A stretch of 64,000 bases of DNA from Drosophila miranda (GCF_003369915.1 NC_046676.1:22302001-22366000); one strand, 5' to 3'; shown: positions 37,476 to 49,304, numbered from the stretch's first letter. Notes: generated by a model not told the origin, from the sequence alone. Numbers and translations are program-made.

Positions 37476-39530
37476 ATGTCCAATCGTCAAAAATCTCCGC
37501 GCATCGGAGAACAGGCTGCTCTGGACGAGGCTCGTGACGCGGGAAGTGCCAGTGACACGGATGACTGGCAGAAGATAGGCAGAGGAAAGTTGAAGGAAAA
37601 GAGGACAGCCGGAATGCGGCAGCAGAAGCCCCGCGTGACGAGGCGGATCTTGCATCGCCGACTTGCTGCCTACTCGTTTGTCGAGAAGCTGTATCTGGCC
37701 ACCAACAGCCGCCTCATTGACTTCCTCAATTGGTCGAAGAAGGGCAAGCGCCTGCTGCTCGACTATGTGGCGCTGCAGGAGCATTTGATGGGATCCCAGT
37801 CCCTGTTCCGTTGCCACAGCGTCCTCCAGTTCACGGAGCAGCTGTTGAGCCACGGCTTTCTGCGTGTGCTGGACCACGACCTGCAGGATCTGCCCAAGGG
37901 CTCTATAGTCTTGGTCTTCCAGCATCCCAACTTCGTAATGGGTGTGCCGAAAAAGATCCGCCACATAAGAGAACTGCAACTGCAGGAGAAAAAGGAGACA
38001 CCCACACCCACACCCACACTGCAACAGAAGCAGCAGCAGAAGGACCTCTGCGTCTCCTTCAGCTCCTATCTGTCGCCCCTGCAGATGGCACGCTGCCGCC
38101 TCCGCATGGAGCTGAGCTACCATGCCGACGTGGCCCTGCTCCACGAACACGCCAATGCCTCCAACAGGCCGGTGGCCAAGCGCGGGGGCCGGCCGGCCGC
38201 CATCCTGGAGACCACCTTGCAGCAGCAGCTGGTGGCCAAGAGGGACAAGATCGTGAATCCGTACAAGTCGGTGACCAAGATACTCACCAAGCAGGTGCCC
38301 TCGTTTGCCGGCTACTACGGCAACGTGCCGCCCCCGAAGCTGCAGGACTTCTTCCAGGAGTACATGCCCCGCTACGGCATCAAGATCAGCGGCTACAAGC
38401 AGATCGTGATCGACGGCCACAACAAGTCGGGCGACTTCATCCAGAACCTACCCATTGGTGTGGACTACTCCGACGAGGAGAACGATGCTGCCGCAGATGC
38501 CAAGAAGGATGCCTTTGACATCGAGGAGGTCATGAAGCTGCTGTGCGACGACGATGGCGATGGCGACGGCCACGGCAGCGGCAGCACATCCAAGCCCAAG
38601 GAGAAGCCCGAACCGATCAAGTCCAACAAAAGCTCGAAATTGAACGCGTTCCTGGAGTCTAGCTCCAGTTCCAGTTCCAGCGAAGACGAAGACGAAGACT
38701 GGGAGCTGTTTCTGAACGAGAAGAACGGCACCTACAAGTTTGTAAAGAAAACCAAGAAGGAAAACAAGCTGCCCCAAGGGATAACGGCACAGAAAACTAC
38801 AAAGAATCGTCTGCAGGGAGACGAACCATTGCCCAAGAAGTCCAAGAAGGAGGCCGATGTCGAGCTCCTCCCCTACGATAACGAATCCGTGCAGAAGAAT
38901 GCCAGCGAGGAGGACGAGCTGATGGACTTTGCCGTCGACGACGACGACGACGACGACGACGCCGACGCCGACGACGACGACGACGACGACGATGAGGAGA
39001 ACGATGCTGTCGCAGATGCCAAGAAGGATGCCTTTGATCTCGAGGAGGTCATGAATCAGCTGTGCGACGACAATGGCGATGGCGACGGCCACGGCAGCGG
39101 CAGCACATCCAAGCCCAAGGAGAAGCCCGAACCGATGAAGACCAACAAAAGCTCGAAATTGAAAGCGCTCCTGGAGTCTAGCTTCAGTTCCAGTTCCAGC
39201 GAAGACGAAGACGAGGACGAAGACCAAAGAACTTCACCGTCGTGGGAGCTGTTTCTGAACGAGAAGAACGGCACCTACAAGTTTGTAAAGAAAACCATGA
39301 AGGAAAACAAGCTGCCCCAAGGGATAACGGCACAGAAAACGACAAAGAATCGTCTGCAGGGAGACGAACCATTGCCCAAGAAGTCCAAGAAGGAGGCCGA
39401 TGTCGAACTCCTCCCCTACGATAACGAGGAATCAGGGCAGGAGATCTTGATGAGCGAGGGGGACGAGCTGATGGACTTTGCCTTCGACGACGACGACACC
39501 GACGACGACGACGATGTGTGCATCGACTAG
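37476..39530 (+). CDS. HSF-type DNA-binding domain protein with duplicated acidic tail
   Basis: An intronless 684-residue protein. Residues about 65-165 resemble the winged-helix domain of heat shock factors: a first helix (FVEKLYLATN), the W-S pair (LNWSKKGKRLLL), a recognition-helix region ending LLSHGFLRV, and the closing FQHPNFVMG. Similarity is family-level and divergent; DNA binding is inferred. A Thr-Pro/Gln linker (175-189) and a conserved-looking middle region (195-330) follow. The tail is a tandem duplication: unit 1 begins near residue 333 and unit 2 near 506. Each unit runs ENDA-ADAKKDAFD, a Gly/His/Ser linker, a Lys/Pro region, a Ser-rich then Asp/Glu stretch, WELFLNEKNGTYKFVKK, and a Lys-rich region, separated by poly-Asp encoded by GAC repeats. 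No heptad-repeat trimerisation domain is evident. The start is the first ATG of the frame. I do not recognise a specific gene name. Confidence 0.88.
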   Translation: MSNRQKSPRIGEQAALDEARDAGSASDTDDWQKIGRGKLKEKRTAGMRQQKPRVTRRILHRRLAAYSFVEKLYLATNSRLIDFLNWSKKGKRLLLDYVALQEHLMGSQSLFRCHSVLQFTEQLLSHGFLRVLDHDLQDLPKGSIVLVFQHPNFVMGVPKKIRHIRELQLQEKKETPTPTPTLQQKQQQKDLCVSFSSYLSPLQMARCRLRMELSYHADVALLHEHANASNRPVAKRGGRPAAILETTLQQQLVAKRDKIVNPYKSVTKILTKQVPSFAGYYGNVPPPKLQDFFQEYMPRYGIKISGYKQIVIDGHNKSGDFIQNLPIGVDYSDEENDAAADAKKDAFDIEEVMKLLCDDDGDGDGHGSGSTSKPKEKPEPIKSNKSSKLNAFLESSSSSSSSEDEDEDWELFLNEKNGTYKFVKKTKKENKLPQGITAQKTTKNRLQGDEPLPKKSKKEADVELLPYDNESVQKNASEEDELMDFAVDDDDDDDDADADDDDDDDDEENDAVADAKKDAFDLEEVMNQLCDDNGDGDGHGSGSTSKPKEKPEPMKTNKSSKLKALLESSFSSSSSEDEDEDEDQRTSPSWELFLNEKNGTYKFVKKTMKENKLPQGITAQKTTKNRLQGDEPLPKKSKKEADVELLPYDNEESGQEILMSEGDELMDFAFDDDDTDDDDDVCID
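38472..39495 (+). repeat. Intragenic tandem duplication (period ~519 bp)
   Basis: Coding sequence starting at about 38472 is repeated from about 38991 with only scattered substitutions. Unit 2 has a short insertion (QRTSPS region) before WELFLNEKN. The period is a multiple of three, so the frame is kept. Poly-Asp codon repeats (about 38936-38990) sit at the junction and may have promoted unequal exchange. Confidence 0.9.
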
Positions 39531-39620
39531 AAGGTGCTACGCCGCACAGCCACACAGTCGGCAGCCAAGCGCCGCAGTTACGATTTCCGCACATCCAAGC
39601 TCACCCTCCAAAAGGAATAA
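39531..39620 (+). other. In-frame 29-codon extension after the TAG stop
   Basis: After the TAG at 39528-39530 the same frame stays open for 29 codons to TAA at 39618-39620. The translated extension is basic (starts KVLRRTATQSAAKRRSYDF), uses GC-ending codons like the gene body and balances the acidic tail. It may be the original C-terminus cut off by a new stop, a readthrough product, or chance. Confidence 0.5.
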
Positions 39621-39649
39621 GTTTTTGTTTATAATATGATGTAAAGAAG

Positions 39650-39655
39650 AATAAA
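39650..39655 (+). terminator. Poly(A) signal of the HSF-like gene
   Basis: AATAAA about 120 bases after the TAG stop and 30 bases after the later TAA. Confidence 0.7.
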
Positions 39656-42386
39656 ACGGAAACCAGAGTACAACAAAAAAGTGATGCACTTTCATTCTAG
39701 GAGTTCAGCTTTCGCTCATAAAACTTGTATCTTTAGATCTTCTCGAATATTCTCTTCTCGAACACCTCTATGTGGAGGTGGTAACCACAGCACCTTCTCT
39801 ATGGGCGGACCATTAACCATTATTTCCATTTGAAATTTCCATTTCTTTAGAGGGCCATCATTTCGGACCTATGGTCCGGGCACAGGCAGGCCGCTTATCG
39901 GCTTTTGATCTCTCACGCCCTCAGTGCCCCATTACGAGGGCCAATCTGGAAATATCTTACCAATTCGAAACGAAACAAGCACCCACTCTCGGGGCGAGGG
40001 CGAGGGCGAGGGAGAGACCAAAGCCAGACAGGGGCACAATCAGTCGGATGTTTACAAGTTTTATGAGCCACCAAATAACAAGATGAAGCAGGCAACCGAA
40101 AAACGAAACCCCAACGCGAGACCCACAGTCCAATCGAAGGGATTTCGCCTGGAGACTCGCAAAAAGAAGTACACCTTCTTTTTATTCTTTTTGCATTTAA
40201 CCCAGCGTGAGGTGGGACACGATTTTTATCGTCTTTAATTTGCTTTTTATTTGATATCATATTTCAGGGACAGGCAGTACCTCCGAGAGCCTCAAGAGCG
40301 TTGAAAACAAACAGCAAGCAGCACTTCCCTGCCACACATCTCTCTCTCTCTCTCTCTCTGTGCCTGTGGCTCTGGCAAGACGTCATAATGCCATAAAAAT
40401 GTCACATACTTTTAATAACTTTATGACAGCTACAAAATCATAAACAAAATGCTCTGACAGCCCCCTCCCTGGCTCTGGAGCGTGTGTGTGCTGCGGCCGA
40501 GATCTTTTGGGAGTCATCATAATGAGATGTGTCATGTTTTGCCTTCTGAGAAATGTGTTTCTTGCCGAGGACTCGTCCCCCCAAGAGCCTTCATTATGAA
40601 CATGACGGGTCGATTATTAAATTTGATGTTCAATGATGTCTTTTAGGGGACTCTGAACCTGAAATGACATCGATTTGGTGCCGCCTACCTGTAAGGGTAG
40701 AAGTCAGAGTGGGGTAGATATAGTATTCTTTAGAGCCTAAGTTTCGATTAGAAGCCCTCGATTCTGGGAAAAGTCTTGATGGATTTAAGATATTCTTAAG
40801 CAGAAAACTATCTCATTTATGGACCTACCTTTCAGGCCCTTTCCTAACCCCCTTAAGGCCGGTAAGTGTCTCTGTTTTCCTTCAACTTTCCCTGATTTTC
40901 TGCTAGCTATACGTTCTGTACTCCTTCCAACTCGAAACTCCCATCATCTCTCGCCTCCACACACACACTAAAACGATCAGACATGGCCGAAAAGTCCGCA
41001 GCCGGAGCTTTAGTTTCAAGGCATAAATTCGCTTTGCCGCAGAAATTATGGAACCAGAAATAAAGTCGAGACTTTTGCTGCATTATAATGAAGCCGCCAA
41101 ATGCAAGGGAGCGGGGAGCGGGGAGCGGGGGCACTGGGGGGCGAGAAGGGGGCCACAGAGGAGAGTTATTAAATGCCAAGTTATTTGTCGTTTAGCTGGA
41201 AATCCATGCAGGTCGGCGGCAGTACTTTAACTTCTTTTTTTTCCGTTTCGGTTTCGGTTTTGGTTTTGGTTTTGGTTTCTTGTGTTTTTGAGACTTCTTT
41301 ACGACTTTGAGTAGGAAATGTTTACGAGTTTCTCCGGGTGAGACAAATTTATTGGCAAAGTATAAATGGTTTCTTTACTGTTCATTTCTGTTCGTTTCTG
41401 GCCGTTTTTTGTCTGGCTTTAATATGAAGTCGTAAAGATTTTTAATGATGCATAGCGTTTGTAAAACTATTTACATATGCATCAACATATATGCTTTATG
41501 GAGGAGGCTCCACTCCACTCAAGCCCCAACGACGTGGGGCGTGCTTTTCTTCAGGGTTTGGCAATCTCACAGCCGAATGGAGTGTGGAGTGTGGAGTGTG
41601 GAGTTTTGGGCACATTAATAGATAGAATTTTAATGGTCAAGATGGTCGGTTTTATTTGGGGAAGTGCCGTTGGAAAAGCTTGTCTCTGCTGATTGAAAAC
41701 ATCTTTAATCGAACGGGAATTCTTAGACCATAAAGAACCATCTTTTTCCACAAAAAAAAAAGGTGTATCCCCACAAGCCGTTTCGATGAAGTTTTTGCTG
41801 GTGGAACATTTCTGAATGGGATCTTCTAGAATAAATCATAGTTGCAAACTTCCTCTTCGAATGCCAAATCGAAACTCAATTTGCCATTTCCCCCCAGCCC
41901 CCCCCCCCCCCCCCCATATCCCTTGAGTAGATAATTTGTTGCGCATTTGTTAAGAACTTTATGCTTATGCTTTTGGCCAAATTTCAACTTTACATAAACG
42001 CTTTTGCCGTACAGGAGATACTACTACCCCGTGCCCGGGGTACCCCGGGCTACTGAGGGGACTCTAAAATAGCCGCAAATATTCCGAGCAATTTATTGTG
42101 GAGTGGAGAAGTTGCTCCTCCGAGTTTGGCGCGTGTCCTTGGGCTTTCCTTGTGTTATATTTTTTTTTATATTTTTTGTTGTGGGGTATTTCGGAAGGTA
42201 GAGCAATTTTATGATTGCACAAATGCAAAATGCATAACAATCACAATTGCACAAAATATTTCGCCAGCAAATTGGGATTTATGTGCATGAGATATGGCCT
42301 CGTTCCTTGGGATGGAACTTTTGGGGAGAAAGAAGGAGCCTCTGAGCCCACCTATCGAGAGTTGTAACCCAGTTTCAAATTGCTTT
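39656..42386. other. Intergenic stretch, no gene seen
   Basis: Lies between the HSF-like gene (plus) and the protease gene (minus), which converge. It contains a CT repeat near 40340, GGGGAGC repeats near 41107, GGTTTC/GGTTTT repeats near 41250, a C-rich run near 41891 and a perfect 18-bp palindrome at 42033-42050. Confidence 0.6.
42033..42050. repeat. 18-bp perfect palindrome
   Basis: GCCCGGGGTACCCCGGGC is fully self-complementary, and GC-rich in an AT-rich setting. Confidence 0.85.
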
Positions 42387-42392
42387 TTTATT
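42387..42392 (-). terminator. Poly(A) signal of the serine protease
   Basis: AATAAA on the minus strand, about 118 bases beyond the protease stop codon. Confidence 0.55.
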
Positions 42393-42509
42393 TGCCCAAT
42401 GGCTTTGGGGAATGCGACTGCAGATATGGTTGTGGTTATGGTTATGGATATGGATACGGAGGTTTCCCCCCAAGTAGTTGATGGCAAAGTTTGGATGCTG
42501 CCACAACAG

Positions 42510-43534
42510 TTAGTAGTCCTCCCCGGGATGGGGTATGCAGTGACAGGCCGCGGGAGTATTGGCGCTTAGCCAGCGCAGATACTGGCCGACCCGCGTGTAG
42601 ACGCCGGGGGCGTTGGGTCGGGCACAGCCCACGCCCCACGACACGATCCCCGCGAGCTGGTACTGGCCCGGCATCTCGTCGAAGGTCGCCTGGAGGGGCC
42701 CGCCACTGTCGCCGCTGCAGGCGTCCTTCCCGCCCTCAGGCAGCAGTCCGGCGCACAGCATATTGTCCGTGATCTGCCCGGGCGTGTAGGCAGTGGCGTT
42801 GCGGCACTCGCTTTGGGGGATTACGAGAACGTCCACCTCCTGAAACGGGACAAAGTCCATGAGAGTTCTCGGCTCTTTCCCCTCTACAATACCTGCAACG
42901 TTTCGGTGGCAAAACCGTCCTCTGTCTGGGCCCCCCAACCCGCGACAATGGCCATCTCGTGGTCGAAGCTGTGGCCTTGTCTGGGCAGGCAAATGGGTCT
43001 CAGGTGTGGTCCCTGCAGGTCCACGGGTTGACTGAGACGCAGCAGGGCGATGTCGTTGTCGAAGGTACGCGGATTGTAGAGCTCATGGACCCTGACCTTC
43101 GAGACGGATCTCTCAACCAGGAGATCCACGTTCGGGTGACTGCGATTGTGCTCGAGGAACCGCAGGGAGAGGAGCTCCGCCGGCACTGCCTCCACACAAT
43201 GGGCGGCTGTGAGCACGTACAGATCGTTGATCAGGGATCCCGCGCAGTAGAAGTGTTCTTGGATCAAAACGACGGCCAGCCATGGATACTGATGGACACG
43301 CGTCTCCTGTCCCCCCACGATCTTGTGCAGGGTGTTGACCAGGCCACAGCGACACGTGCTGCACTCTCTGTCGCTGCCACTCGTAGGGGGGGCGGTGGGT
43401 CTTCTCGTCGTCGTAGTCGTCAGTGGCGGCAGGAATATCGATGCCAGCCACTCGAAAAGGCTTCCCTGCCTGGGCAGCATGTATCCTTCAGCCAAGGCCA
43501 CACAGCAGCCGAGGATGATCCACTGTAGCTGCAT
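42510..43534 (-). CDS. Secreted trypsin-like serine protease (S1 family), two coding exons
   Basis: Exon 1 is 43534-42893 and exon 2 is 42839-42510, giving 323 residues when a 53-nt GT-AG intron is removed between Gln214 (TLQ) and Glu215 (EVDVLV). A hydrophobic signal peptide covers about residues 1-17. A Thr/Pro-rich linker (39-52) and a Cys-rich segment (CSTCRCG, 58-64) precede the activation site at K71-IVGG, so cleavage after Lys activates the zymogen. The catalytic triad is intact: H112 (TAAHC), D161 (DNDIALL) and S259 (GDSGGP). D253, six residues before the Ser, predicts cleavage after Lys/Arg. There is no clip domain of normal length. It belongs with the Drosophila non-clip S1 proteases of the CG18735 type; the exact orthologue is not assigned. 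The substrate is unknown. Confidence 0.93.
42840..42892 (-). other. Intron of the serine protease gene
   Basis: A 53-nt phase-0 intron beginning GTATTG and ending TTTCAG on the minus strand. Reading through it would give an early stop, and removing it restores the family's conserved TLQEV junction. Confidence 0.93.
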
Positions 43535-43605
43535 CTTCCCTGGACTTGGGGCAACTAAGCTCTCGGCCTCGAATGATCATCGGTTTTAAGCAGAAAACTC
43601 ACCTG
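43535..43605 (-). other. Possible 5'UTR intron of the protease
   Basis: On the minus strand CCGCAG is followed by the donor GTGAGTTTTC, and AAGTCCAG lies just before the ATG context. A 63-nt intron here would join a short upstream non-coding exon to GGAAG-ATG. Confidence 0.35.
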
Positions 43606-43768
43606 CGGACGCCCCCCCTCGAATCTAGTCGAGGCCTTGTCCGGGCAGCTTTTCATTTGCCAAACACATTTTCCGCGCTGTCGCACAAATGAATTCATGA
43701 AATGTTTGCCATCAAAGTGTAAAGCCCCCCCCCCTCCCCAGGCGGGAGCCCCAGCCCGCACCGGAAGA

Positions 43769-43794
43769 GTGTGTGTGTGTGTGTGTGTGTGTGT
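43769..43794. repeat. (GT)n microsatellite
   Basis: Thirteen GT units just upstream of the protease gene. Confidence 0.95.
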
Positions 43795-44377
43795 GGGGTG
43801 GGTAGGGGGGATTTTTGGGAAGGGGCTGGGACTTTTCATGAATCGAAAATTCAAGTACCTTTAGTGAGCAAACGAGTAGAAATTAATTGAATTTAATTTG
43901 TGGGATTTTGTTGAGATTTCATGCCGTGGAAGCTACAAAACCGATTGACCTATTTCCCCCTTCTTCCACCTGTATCCCACATTCCATGCCATGTCTTGGC
44001 GTTCCCTAATTTCCACATTGCCCTCTCGAAACTATTCAACGAAATATTATGCAAATCAAAGGCCCAATAAGCTGTCCAATCAGGAGCGTTGACACTCAAC
44101 CAGAGATGCCATCGGCTGACTGCCCCATGGCTCCCAAGCTCCCAGACTCCCAGACTCCCAGACATGTCGTCTGCCTCTGGTGTAAGCTGGCACAATAATC
44201 TGTAATAGGCTTAGGCCTGAAATATTGACGCTTAGTGACCGCTTAGTGGATGCCAAATGACTAAGTAACATCATCTCTTGTCGCCTCGCAGCCTCCCTCC
44301 ATTCGGTTAGGAGTAATTAGAAGAGGGAGAGAGCACAGGCTCGAGGAGCTCTGAAAATTAGTGAAACAGTTTGCGGG

Positions 44378-44384
<7 letters not shown>

Positions 44385-44408
<24 letters not shown>
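44385..44408. repeat. (GT)n microsatellite
   Basis: Twelve GT units. Confidence 0.95.
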
Positions 44409-44734
44409 AAGCCGCTTACGAGGGAAAGCCTTTTCCGGGAGTGGGTGCCAGGGGGGGGGGGGGGCGATTCGACTTTGACTAATTGAATTTTTTTTTTTTT
44501 TTGGGCCATATCCATTCAAGCAAAACAGTACACTACACTATGTACCCCCCACTCCCCCCCGTTAGCACACGACTTCAATTTCAATTGCCACGCCCACATA
44601 CGGACATAGGTTTCATGCTTCAACGCCCAAATGGTAGCATTTCCTCAGTTCTCTTGATGAGCGCTCTCCAAGTGGTCGCAGGGGGGGTAGTAAATTGTCC
44701 AATTATAAAACTGCGTAGGCCAGGTAGCAGCCCA

Positions 44735-44768
44735 ACCAGTAGCCAGTAGCCAGTAGCCAGTAGCCAGT
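44735..44768. repeat. (GTAGCCA)n minisatellite
   Basis: About five copies of the 7-bp unit GTAGCCA, the last diverged. Confidence 0.85.
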
Positions 44769-47700
44769 GGCTGGAGCTGGAGTCGTCTCGGAGAGCAACT
44801 CGAGAACTCCCCATGTTCCCTGTCACTCTGCTTAATTGATATTTATGGAAATGGGATTTCTGTCCGGGAAAGTGGAGCATGTGGGGAGATTTACAAGCCA
44901 CAACATTGAACTTCATTCAGCGACGGCTCATTAGAGAGTGGCAGAGAGAGAGAGAGGGAGGGAAGGAGACTGGACTGCATTCAACTTTTGTCAAGAAGTG
45001 AAACAAAAAAAAACAATGCGAGAAGCCTGAAAAAGTAATCCACTGACCCACAACTGCAGGCCGAAGCCAGAGCCGGAAAGGAGATGTTTCTGCAGCTTTT
45101 GTCTAAGAAATATCGCTTAATTGTGGCCAAAGCAATAAACATGTCCGAAGTGGGCCAAAAAAGTTTTGTCCATCCGCAAGTTTTGTGGCAAAAGAAAACC
45201 AATTAAAAAATTCCTGAGAACAAAGAACTGTGCCACTAGGAAACAAATAAATATTTAATAATTTCAACTATAGAATGTATCTTTATCTCAAGCGAATGTC
45301 TGCGTACTGCGTACTGCGTACTGTGTAGGCTGCCCCAAATATTTATTTATTTATGCTTATATAAAATATCTTGACTTGCAGCATGCCCCAGAGCCACTAC
45401 TTGGTTGTAAGACATGAGCTCTTGGCCGCTATCCTGACAGCATCGGGCTTTAAAATACGGGCTTACAAAACACCAGGCCAAAGGAGGAGGGGTTGGCCAA
45501 CTTTTAATTAAAAGCAACATTTTCACAGGCCACGGAACAAGCTTATTAACAGTTACCCAGTGTGTCCGTTGCCGCTTCGGCGGAGCAACAAAAACTGTCA
45601 ATTGATAAACAAGTCAACTGTCACTTAGGCCCAACATTGATAGCGACGACGACTACAAGGAGGACGAGGGAGGAGTGCCCGGAGGACGAGGACGTATCGT
45701 TAATCAGGCAAAGTGTCCGCAGAGGAGTCCAATCGAATCCTGCTGCGCCTCCACCCAGTGCCAGTGCCAGTCCCAGTGCCGACTCCATCTACCGCCCCAT
45801 AGCCCGACTCCCCAACTCCACTTGTTGCTGGCGGCTGATGGCGATAAGCCACGACACATGTCACAAGATTTTTTTCTGTTTTATTTTTAGTACTGCATTT
45901 TCTCATTTTATATGTTTTATTTCTTATTTTAATCAAAAGTGGAAATTAAACGCGGCTAATGAAGATTTTAATTGCGTGCAACATCGGAGTGGAATTGCAT
46001 GTGGGTTTTGTGGTCGCCCGCCTCTGTCTGGCGCACATTATTCCTATATATATATACAGACTGCCTGCTGCTTAGGATTTACATGATCAGCGTTTGTTGC
46101 AACACGCAATCGATGGTTCGCTTAGAGGTGGCTGGAGGGGAGGGGAAATGCTTGAAGCAGACTCTCTCGCATTTAAACCACTTTTGGCCAAAAGCCGCTT
46201 ATGACAGGCGGTCCAGGCACAGTGGGCATCAGACAGGGAAATATGCGGCGTACAGTGGAAAGGAGAGGGTACTCTGGCTACACGACTAGATGGAGTCTTC
46301 TATCCGTTCCCTAGTAACCATCAATCCTCAGGAACAGGGGACCAGCAGCTATCATCAAACGGTTAGACAGCAATTGATTGCTCAGACAATAGAGATACGG
46401 ACACACAAGATCCTTTGTCATGCGACCAATTTACATAGAGCAGGTCGCACCACCACCTCCACACCCTCTCGAAGCCCCACACCAACACCAAAAAAAAATG
46501 TGAATAATGTCACGCTTCATTTGGTTTAGCAGTTCAAACGGACACCTGGCCAAAGCCAAAGCCCGGCCAGAAAAACAGAAATGGAAAAGCAGAGACAAAA
46601 AGAAAGCATTCTGCTCTATACATGGCCCACAAATTCCATGAGAGACATGGAAACGAATCGAATCGGACAGATCGATTAGGCATACAAATGCGCAATTAGA
46701 AGCACAAAAGTGTAACATTTTTTTTGTCCATCTTCTCTGTCTCTATACGGATGCATAGCAAAGTATCTGTTGCAGTGGCTGGCTACCCTTTGCCCAATTA
46801 GGCGTCACAAATTATTGGATAGATGACAGGCATCGGAAAGGGAAACGGAACAGGAACACATACACATACACACAGGAAGTGGACAGAACTAACGAGGCAT
46901 ACCCGAGAATAAAAAAAGAGACAGGAGAGAGAGAGAGCTCCTTCCTCGTCGAGTATTTTCCTTAAATTGAATTAAATTTTGTGAGCATTTTTCGGGCTGT
47001 AATTTAAGCGCCATTCGGTTAACCCGTGTCTGCTGCTGGCCACAAATTTCAATAATTACCGACAGTTTTTAATTATCCAACCAGCCGGAGGGAAGGGCGG
47101 GTCTGCGGGGGGTAGGAGGATGCCCCCGAAAAGTAGTTTAAACAGGCATTTAATTATTATTTATGATTGTTTAGCGCATTTGTACCGAAATTGATTTATG
47201 CGGTTTTATCGTGTCTGGTCAAGTTTATTAATTTGTTAAAGCCGGCAGCGATTTGACAGAGAGAGCCTCCCACATGCCCCGCCACAGCGCGTCCCCGCGA
47301 TGCCACATTCGATTCGGTGCGATGCGATGTGGGCCTCTGTCATGTCGCCTGCCCATAACAATTACATGTTAATTAATAACAATTTTCTTTCTGGCACTTT
47401 GGGGGAGTGCAAAGTGCAAAGGAAGGGGGTTGGGGCAGAGTGGCAGTGGCGGGTGTTGAGGCATGTTAAAATTGTAATTAACATGCGATTGCTGCAAGAT
47501 TGCTGCATTCATGGGAGATTGTCTTGTGGCAAGGTGGAGCTCTTACAGCCCCAAAAGAAAGCATTGCCTAGGCATTTCTACCCGTTCGATTGAAAGTCCC
47601 GCTTATCTTAATTTGGGTTAATATCCCCCCCGTCCCCACCCCACCCCCAAAACGGCAAACATTTCCTGCTTATCCAACGGCAATGAGCAACGCCTGCGTG

Positions 47701-49304
47701 AAAAATGCAAATCAATTCAATTAAAAAAGAACAAGAGCAACAATGGCCAGGACGCAGAGGCATGAGGCATGAGGCATGAGGCACAGCCGCCAGGTACACA
47801 AACAACGATCTTCCCAGTGATGCATGGAGAACCGAAGAGCGAAGAAAAGAAAAGAAAAGAAAACCAACCTCCACAAAGGAAACAACACGCTCCATAAAGA
47901 TCCCAGACAATCGCCCTCTCTCTTTTTCTCCATACAACACATGCCACAAAAGTGTTGCAGTTACAAGAATTTTAATCAAGCGTTTAACACTAAACGCGCC
48001 ACAAGTTGCAGCACAAGCAAGAAGATAGATGGAGAGAGAGGGGGAGGGGGAGGTGGAGAGGGGGGCGACTGTGCGGCTGCGCAGACGCATAAACAATTTT
48101 CAAATTGTTGTTGCTGTTGTGTCTGCCCCAAAGCTTTTATTGGCATTGTGTTGCTGCCACAGCGGCCGTTGTTGTTGCCGCGCCGTGTTGCAGTGTTGCA
48201 TAAATTAACTTGCCGCTTGTCTAGGCCCGGCAGCAACATCAACCTCGGTGCCCCGTCCCCCGGCTGCGGCCTGGCTGCGGCCTGCCTGCGTGCCCGGCTT
48301 TCGTGGATTGGGATTGGGGTTTTCTTTTTTTCATTTTGGACAAATTTAAATTTGCATGACAGACGCACATTGATCATACTCGCATCGGCGGAGGGACCCA
48401 AGGGGCCCACCAAGGGGTCCGTGGACATTCAACAAACGGATCTCCAACTGTGCGAAAAGGTGTCTCTCAGCCCCGTTCCCAGTATCTATGAAGTACGAAT
48501 ATCCATTGAATTCCCGCCAATTTCGGAATGGGGCAACCAGCCTGTTTCTTTATTTTCAATTAACCAAACATGCGGAGCACTCAAAATGTCATTCGGTTTT
48601 GTGGCAAATGTTTTGTGCTTTGCCACAACAAAAATATAGGACAACTGGCGGTTCGAGTATCCGAGAAGAAAATGCGTGAAACTCCCATAAAAAATCGTTC
48701 AATAAATCACAACAAATTAACATAAATCTTGTTCTGTCATCGGAGGCTTTTCAGCCATGGATTGGGGATTGGGGATCGCTATTGTGGGGTGCTGGAGCGG
48801 TGGCAAGGGCAACGGCAACCCAACCTCCTCTGCCACTGGTCCACAACATCCTCCTCCTGATGTTGATGATGATGATGTCGATCGTAAATCGTGAAAATTT
48901 TGACAAATGCACAAAAGCCTCCACACACTCAAATGGGGCAATAAAAAATTATAAAGTAAATATACTGAAGCGACGGCTGCCATCGTCAGGCCACAAAGCT
49001 GCCAAAAAAGGGACTCCTCGAATCTGAGAACACCCTGAGGTGGTTTGAGTCCACAAAAAAAGGTTGTAAAATCGAATGGAAATACTGGATAACATCTCCT
49101 GTAACCGTCCTCCTCTAGTCTGGGTACCCCTAATGTGTAGGGTATACCACTTGTGGTTGTAACGGCATCAAAATTCTAACAAAACAGATGCACAAAATCC
49201 ACCCGTCGCGCCGCAGACGACACACATACTCGTGGATGACACAAATGGCACACAAAATGTATCTTTTAAAACGCAAAATGAGCCCCATAAATGTGTGTGG
49301 CAGA

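Noticed and set aside
38448..39227. 259-codon minus-strand frame opposite the HSF-like tail
   Set aside because: Val/Leu-rich antisense of the GAC/GAT repeats, with no independent support.
47824..48639. Open frame of 271 codons on the plus strand
   Set aside because: It runs through Gly, Cys and Lys low-complexity stretches, matches no family I recognise, and has no typical coding composition or splice context.
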